Source: a virus. Taken from it: a stretch of 25,520 nt of DNA. Positions 22,918 to 25,520 of this stretch are shown here, in pieces. How positions within the stretch are numbered: the stretch's first letter is position 1; every line of letters begins with the position of its first letter. A model generated the notes under the pieces. That model searched no databases, was not told where the DNA came from, and saw nothing but the letters and a program-made list of their open reading frames with translations. The stretch lies in IMG/VR virus record IMGVR_UViG_3300035698_030599, positions 1 through 25,520 of that record, one strand, 5' to 3'. The translations under genes and the position numbers were made by a program.

Positions 22918-23787
22918 TCAACCTTCCTCAAACAAATCAATCTCTTGATTCGGCTCCTCCAATAGTGACGGATCAGAGGATATCAGGAGTTCTACTTTCT
23001 TTCTGCTCGTATTTATCGTGTAAGAGATTGGAATCTCAAGTATGTGAGCCCAATCGTACAGGTCTCGAATCACTTCATGGTCGTCATAAGACAACAGCCA
23101 CTGATTCTCAGTTTTTTGCAAAGCCTTAGCTAGCCTAGTGTGATCCCTTCTGCGGAAGGAATGCTGGTAAAGCTCTGGACCTTTCTTATAGTAAGGAGGG
23201 TCAAGATACAGGAAACGCCTTCCACTCTTTCTAATAAGTTGCCCGAAATCTACATGAGAGCATTTGTCCCCTCTCGCGTCCGTTTGCGACAAAGCTTCAT
23301 GTGCTTTCCTTATCATCTTACACAAATGGTTAGGGCTCCAACGACAGTCAATGGGATACTTGGAAGCTTGAGAGTTCCCACCTAGCGGAGATCCAGACAT
23401 TGTTCCCAAACCAGAATACGATGTTTGGTGTATGGCGATTTTCTTGAAAGCCAAATCTACAACGTCTTCGTTATGTTTCCCAGAAAGAAGCTCTTTCTTG
23501 AACAACTCGAATTTGGCTACACTGGGGACGAAAGCCTTTATCTTCTTGCCCAGTTCTTTAGGATAGAGCATAACCGCCGTCCAGATAGCGGCGATGCCTG
23601 GATCGAAGTCATTGATCCATATGCTTTCTATGGGAGTGATCCCTAGAAGATGGAACTCCATTCCTCCTGCGCCAAAAAATGGTGAAGCAAATTCAATGTC
23701 ATATCCATTCAGCTCATAGAAATACGAGATGCGATCAGCTATTAACCTTTTAATCTTGGCTTTCCCGCCAGGGTATCGCATCAACAC
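22918..23787 (-). CDS. Dam-type DNA N6-adenine methyltransferase (D12 class)
   Basis: The 289-residue protein matches the D12 class: the N-terminal RYPGGKAK (4-11), motif I FFGAGGMEF (38-46), NDFDPG (59-64) and the catalytic DPPY (196-199), followed by LLSYDDHE. These enzymes methylate adenine in short sites, for example to protect phage DNA from restriction. Specificity cannot be read here. Start: GTG at 23787, 8 nt after AAGGA; an ATG two codons later is possible. The ribosome site overlaps the last codons of the GIY-YIG gene. Confidence 0.88.
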   Translation of the reverse strand: MLMRYPGGKAKIKRLIADRISYFYELNGYDIEFASPFFGAGGMEFHLLGITPIESIWINDFDPGIAAIWTAVMLYPKELGKKIKAFVPSVAKFELFKKELLSGKHNEDVVDLAFKKIAIHQTSYSGLGTMSGSPLGGNSQASKYPIDCRWSPNHLCKMIRKAHEALSQTDARGDKCSHVDFGQLIRKSGRRFLYLDPPYYKKGPELYQHSFRRRDHTRLAKALQKTENQWLLSYDDHEVIRDLYDWAHILEIPISYTINTSRKKVELLISSDPSLLEEPNQEIDLFEEG

Positions 23788-23789
23788 AA

Positions 23790-24443
23790 TTATGATCCTT
23801 TATAATCTATGTGAAGTAACTTCCTATATTTCAAAGTCATATGACCTTCTTTATCTAAAAGTCCCTTTTCTATCATCGCTTTCCTGACTATATTATTGTA
23901 TTTTTCTGTTCTGCTACCATCTTTGTTCAATAACCCACGTTTTATCATTGTCTCTTTCCTCCTTTTGACAAAAGTATCTGGCCTCTTCTTCCCCATCTGA
24001 GATTCACTGATTTTTCTTTTTGTTTCTTCTGATCTAGGCTTCCCCAGTTTCGATTGCCTAATTTTCTCACGTTGTGCTGGCGTCAAAATGGTTTTCTGTG
24101 CTTTTGTGTTTATGTTATAACCTATTTTGTTATTCAAACATCCTGTATTGTCTAGATATAGTTGTTCAACATCCAGCATCTCATCTTTCGATGTTTCTTC
24201 TAAGATAAAGAACTCAAAAGATTCTTCGCCATAAAAATTCCAAGCTGCTTGAAGATGCGGGTTTGTATGAGCATTTTTTCTTAATCTTATTAAATGCTGG
24301 CCTCTAATCCTGTGGTAGCCAAAAACAGAACTTCCGATATAGAATTTATTGTTTACATTATTATATATGCAATAAATTCCACATTGTTTAACTCTGTAAT
24401 CAAGTTCAATTCTTTTCGCATTTTTTACATCGTATTGTCTCAT
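23790..24443 (-). CDS. GIY-YIG homing endonuclease with NUMOD3 motifs
   Basis: The 217-residue protein starts with a GIY-YIG nuclease domain: CGIYCIYN (21-28), KFYIGSS (33-39), arginine of the HRIRGQH segment (44-50), and the metal-binding E93 in DVEQLYLD. It continues with NUMOD3-type DNA-binding repeats (SKLGKPRSEETKRKIS and MGKKRP, about 131-155) and a basic C-terminal part. It is free-standing, lies between two DNA-acting genes, and is AT-richer than its neighbours, which fits recent arrival. GGAGG stands 7 nt before the ATG inside a hairpin loop, see the inverted repeat. Confidence 0.9.
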   Translation of the reverse strand: MRQYDVKNAKRIELDYRVKQCGIYCIYNNVNNKFYIGSSVFGYHRIRGQHLIRLRKNAHTNPHLQAAWNFYGEESFEFFILEETSKDEMLDVEQLYLDNTGCLNNKIGYNINTKAQKTILTPAQREKIRQSKLGKPRSEETKRKISESQMGKKRPDTFVKRRKETMIKRGLLNKDGSRTEKYNNIVRKAMIEKGLLDKEGHMTLKYRKLLHIDYKGS

Positions 24444-24475
24444 TATGTACCCTCCTATTTCTAAGACAGTACATA
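24444..24475 (-). promoter_or_regulatory. Hairpin holding the ribosome site of the GIY-YIG gene
   Basis: TATGTAC and GTACATA (24469-24475 and 24444-24450) are perfect 7-bp complements flanking an 18-nt loop whose last five bases are the GGAGG ribosome site, directly before the ATG. Translation control by such hairpins is known for T4 homing endonucleases such as I-TevI. Confidence 0.6.
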
Positions 24476-24537
24476 ATTCTGTTAATTGAGCATTTTTACC
24501 TTCAAGAGATATCTAAAGACCACTGGGTAACGAAATA

Positions 24538-25197
24538 TCACGTTGTAATTGCCTCCTTTTTCAGTGGCAAGATACCAGCAAGTCCATGACTTTCCAGGTC
24601 CGATAGAAGGATAGCTTTTTTGCTCTTTCTAAGGCTTTCTTTGTCAGGAGCCTTCCAGAGATCTAGCTCATGGATAGTCTTTGAAGGTACTATAGCTAAA
24701 ATCCTGCCACTTTTTCCCTCATAATTAACAAGTACGAAAATGAATATCCTCTTGTTCTTTGGGTCTAAGGCTTCATCTCTCCCGCCGCCTTTGTTAATAT
24801 TCCCCTTGTTAAAGATCCACGAAATTGGATAGCCATATTTCTCACTCATATATGTAGCCTGCCCTTTTACGCAGATCTTTAGCTTCGTACCAGTAGGCGT
24901 TACATACGAGAAATCCGCACCGAAGCTTTTCTTGTCTGATGGATATATCTCTAGATCAGGCTTCGGGAAGCCTTTGAAAATATTCTTGAGCTTGTGATAA
25001 ACGACGAACTCTGCCATCTTACCAACGTAATTCTGTTCCTTACCGATCTTTACGTCATTTTGCCCTCTTGACTTTTGTTCAGAATAGTCATACTTCTCAA
25101 CGAATTCGTAGATGGCTGCACACTCTTCTTGCGAAGGGGAATAGTCCTCTTCAAAAATGTCATGTTCTTTCTTCTTCTTTAGTTCCAGTGTAGTCAT
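24538..25197 (-). CDS. Putative PD-(D/E)XK nuclease
   Basis: The 219-residue protein has residues in the order expected for a restriction-endonuclease fold: E63 in VGKMAEF on a helix, D95 in FGADF, and VKGQ with K111 (KICVKGQ). This pattern (E, D, x-K) is that of the PD-(D/E)XK superfamily. The N-terminal ~50 residues are charged and helical. No exact family is recognised, so a non-nuclease role is possible. Start at 25197 is chosen: AGGAG 6 nt upstream; the ATG at 25212 overlaps the ribosome site. The adenine methylase nearby raises the idea of a split restriction-modification pair. Confidence 0.62.
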   Translation of the reverse strand: MTTLELKKKKEHDIFEEDYSPSQEECAAIYEFVEKYDYSEQKSRGQNDVKIGKEQNYVGKMAEFVVYHKLKNIFKGFPKPDLEIYPSDKKSFGADFSYVTPTGTKLKICVKGQATYMSEKYGYPISWIFNKGNINKGGGRDEALDPKNKRIFIFVLVNYEGKSGRILAIVPSKTIHELDLWKAPDKESLRKSKKAILLSDLESHGLAGILPLKKEAITT

Positions 25198-25222
25198 TGA
25201 ATGCTCCTGCATTTAAGTCTCT

Positions 25223-25228
25223 ATTATA
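25223..25228 (-). promoter_or_regulatory. Candidate -10 box of the minus-strand gene block
   Basis: A perfect TATAAT on the minus strand lies 26 bases before the start of the putative nuclease gene, at the head of the leftward genes. No good -35 box is seen 16-18 nt further up, so it may need an activator or a phage factor. Confidence 0.4.
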
Positions 25229-25353
25229 CCGATAACATAACCACTCTTATTATCGACATGTGTACTTTGTTTTGGGAAAGGATGTAGAACAAATATTGGG
25301 GAAATATAACCCTGTATTGATGAGATCTCCGCATATATACAGGACCCGTTTTT

Positions 25354-25520
25354 ATGGCTAGTCTAAGCACGTACAGAGGTTTGAAGTATGTCACTCCAGA
25401 GCCCGTAACTGGTGCTGGTGGGCAGGCCCTCAACGACAACTTCAAAGAGATCTCCACTCGTATCGGACCAGTAAACTACTCTTCTGCTGGTAACCCTGGG
25501 GTAAATAACGACTCCATCGA
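25354..25520 (+). CDS. Phage structural or fibre-like protein, N-terminal part (runs off the right edge)
   Basis: The frame is open from ATG 25354 to the end (55 codons). The start, MASLSTYRGLKYVTPEP, then TGAGGQALNDNFKEISTRI and a Gly/Asn/Ser-rich continuation, resembles N-termini of phage fibre-like or virion proteins (the GGxALNxNFK pattern). AGGA lies 9 nt before the ATG. It is the first gene on the plus strand after a long leftward block, suggesting the start of a structural module to the right. With only 55 residues the product remains tentative. Confidence 0.6.
   Translation, partial: MASLSTYRGLKYVTPEPVTGAGGQALNDNFKEISTRIGPVNYSSAGNPGVNNDSI

Overview
The window looks like the accessory and metabolic part of a large tailed-phage genome (bacterial host, roughly mid-40s % GC by eye). 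The reasons are: more than 30 short, tightly packed and often overlapping genes, almost all on the minus strand; two free-standing homing endonucleases; viral-style DNA and RNA repair enzymes; many small orphan proteins; and, at the right edge, a switch to the plus strand with a gene that starts like a phage fibre or structural protein. No rRNA, tRNA gene, ribosomal protein or host housekeeping operon was seen. I cannot name the host or the phage group.

Region 1-1114: the left edge holds the first ~138 codons of a Cas3 protein (HD nuclease domain, minus strand). Next to it is a type I-E-like CRISPR array of 8 repeats and 7 spacers with 28-nt repeats. Repeat polarity and the two decayed repeats at the left end say the array is read on the minus strand, toward cas3. 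Two of the seven spacers look like tRNA genes, one the 5' end and D-arm, the other the T-arm. No other cas gene is visible; they would have to lie to the left of the window.

Region 1115-5137: RNA ligase, an orphan, a PcfJ-domain protein, three small membrane or exported proteins including a K+-channel-type pore protein (TVGYGD filter), and a Cys/His-containing orphan. Region 5187-8863: a COG4248-like kinase, a PP2C phosphatase and a vWA protein in one run, matching the TerY-P triad, with a small coiled-coil protein at its head. Region 8886-11900: a nicotinamidase-type hydrolase and an SPFH/band-7 protein, separated by a LAGLIDADG endonuclease gene on the opposite strand that ends at a strong hairpin.

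Region 11976-19907: a polynucleotide kinase-phosphatase, a COG4119-type Nudix hydrolase, two SAM methyltransferases, a MazG-like NTP pyrophosphatase, a CoaB-like/class II aldolase-like fusion, several small membrane proteins and orphans. Region 19911-25197: full-length NAD+-dependent DNA ligase, an acidic orphan, a cyclic-phosphate-processing receiver (cREC)-like protein, a Dam-type adenine methylase, a GIY-YIG endonuclease and a PD-(D/E)XK-like nuclease. A 156-base divergent gap then leads to the plus-strand structural gene.

Taken together, the genes suggest a phage that repairs nicked RNA (PNKP, RNA ligase, perhaps cREC), manages NAD+ and nucleotides (nicotinamidase, NAD+ ligase, Nudix, MazG-like), modifies DNA, alters the host envelope (SPFH, ion channel, small membrane proteins), carries a phospho-signalling triad, and uses its own CRISPR array, possibly against tRNA-bearing rivals or tRNA loci. 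Functional links between modules are inference from proximity.
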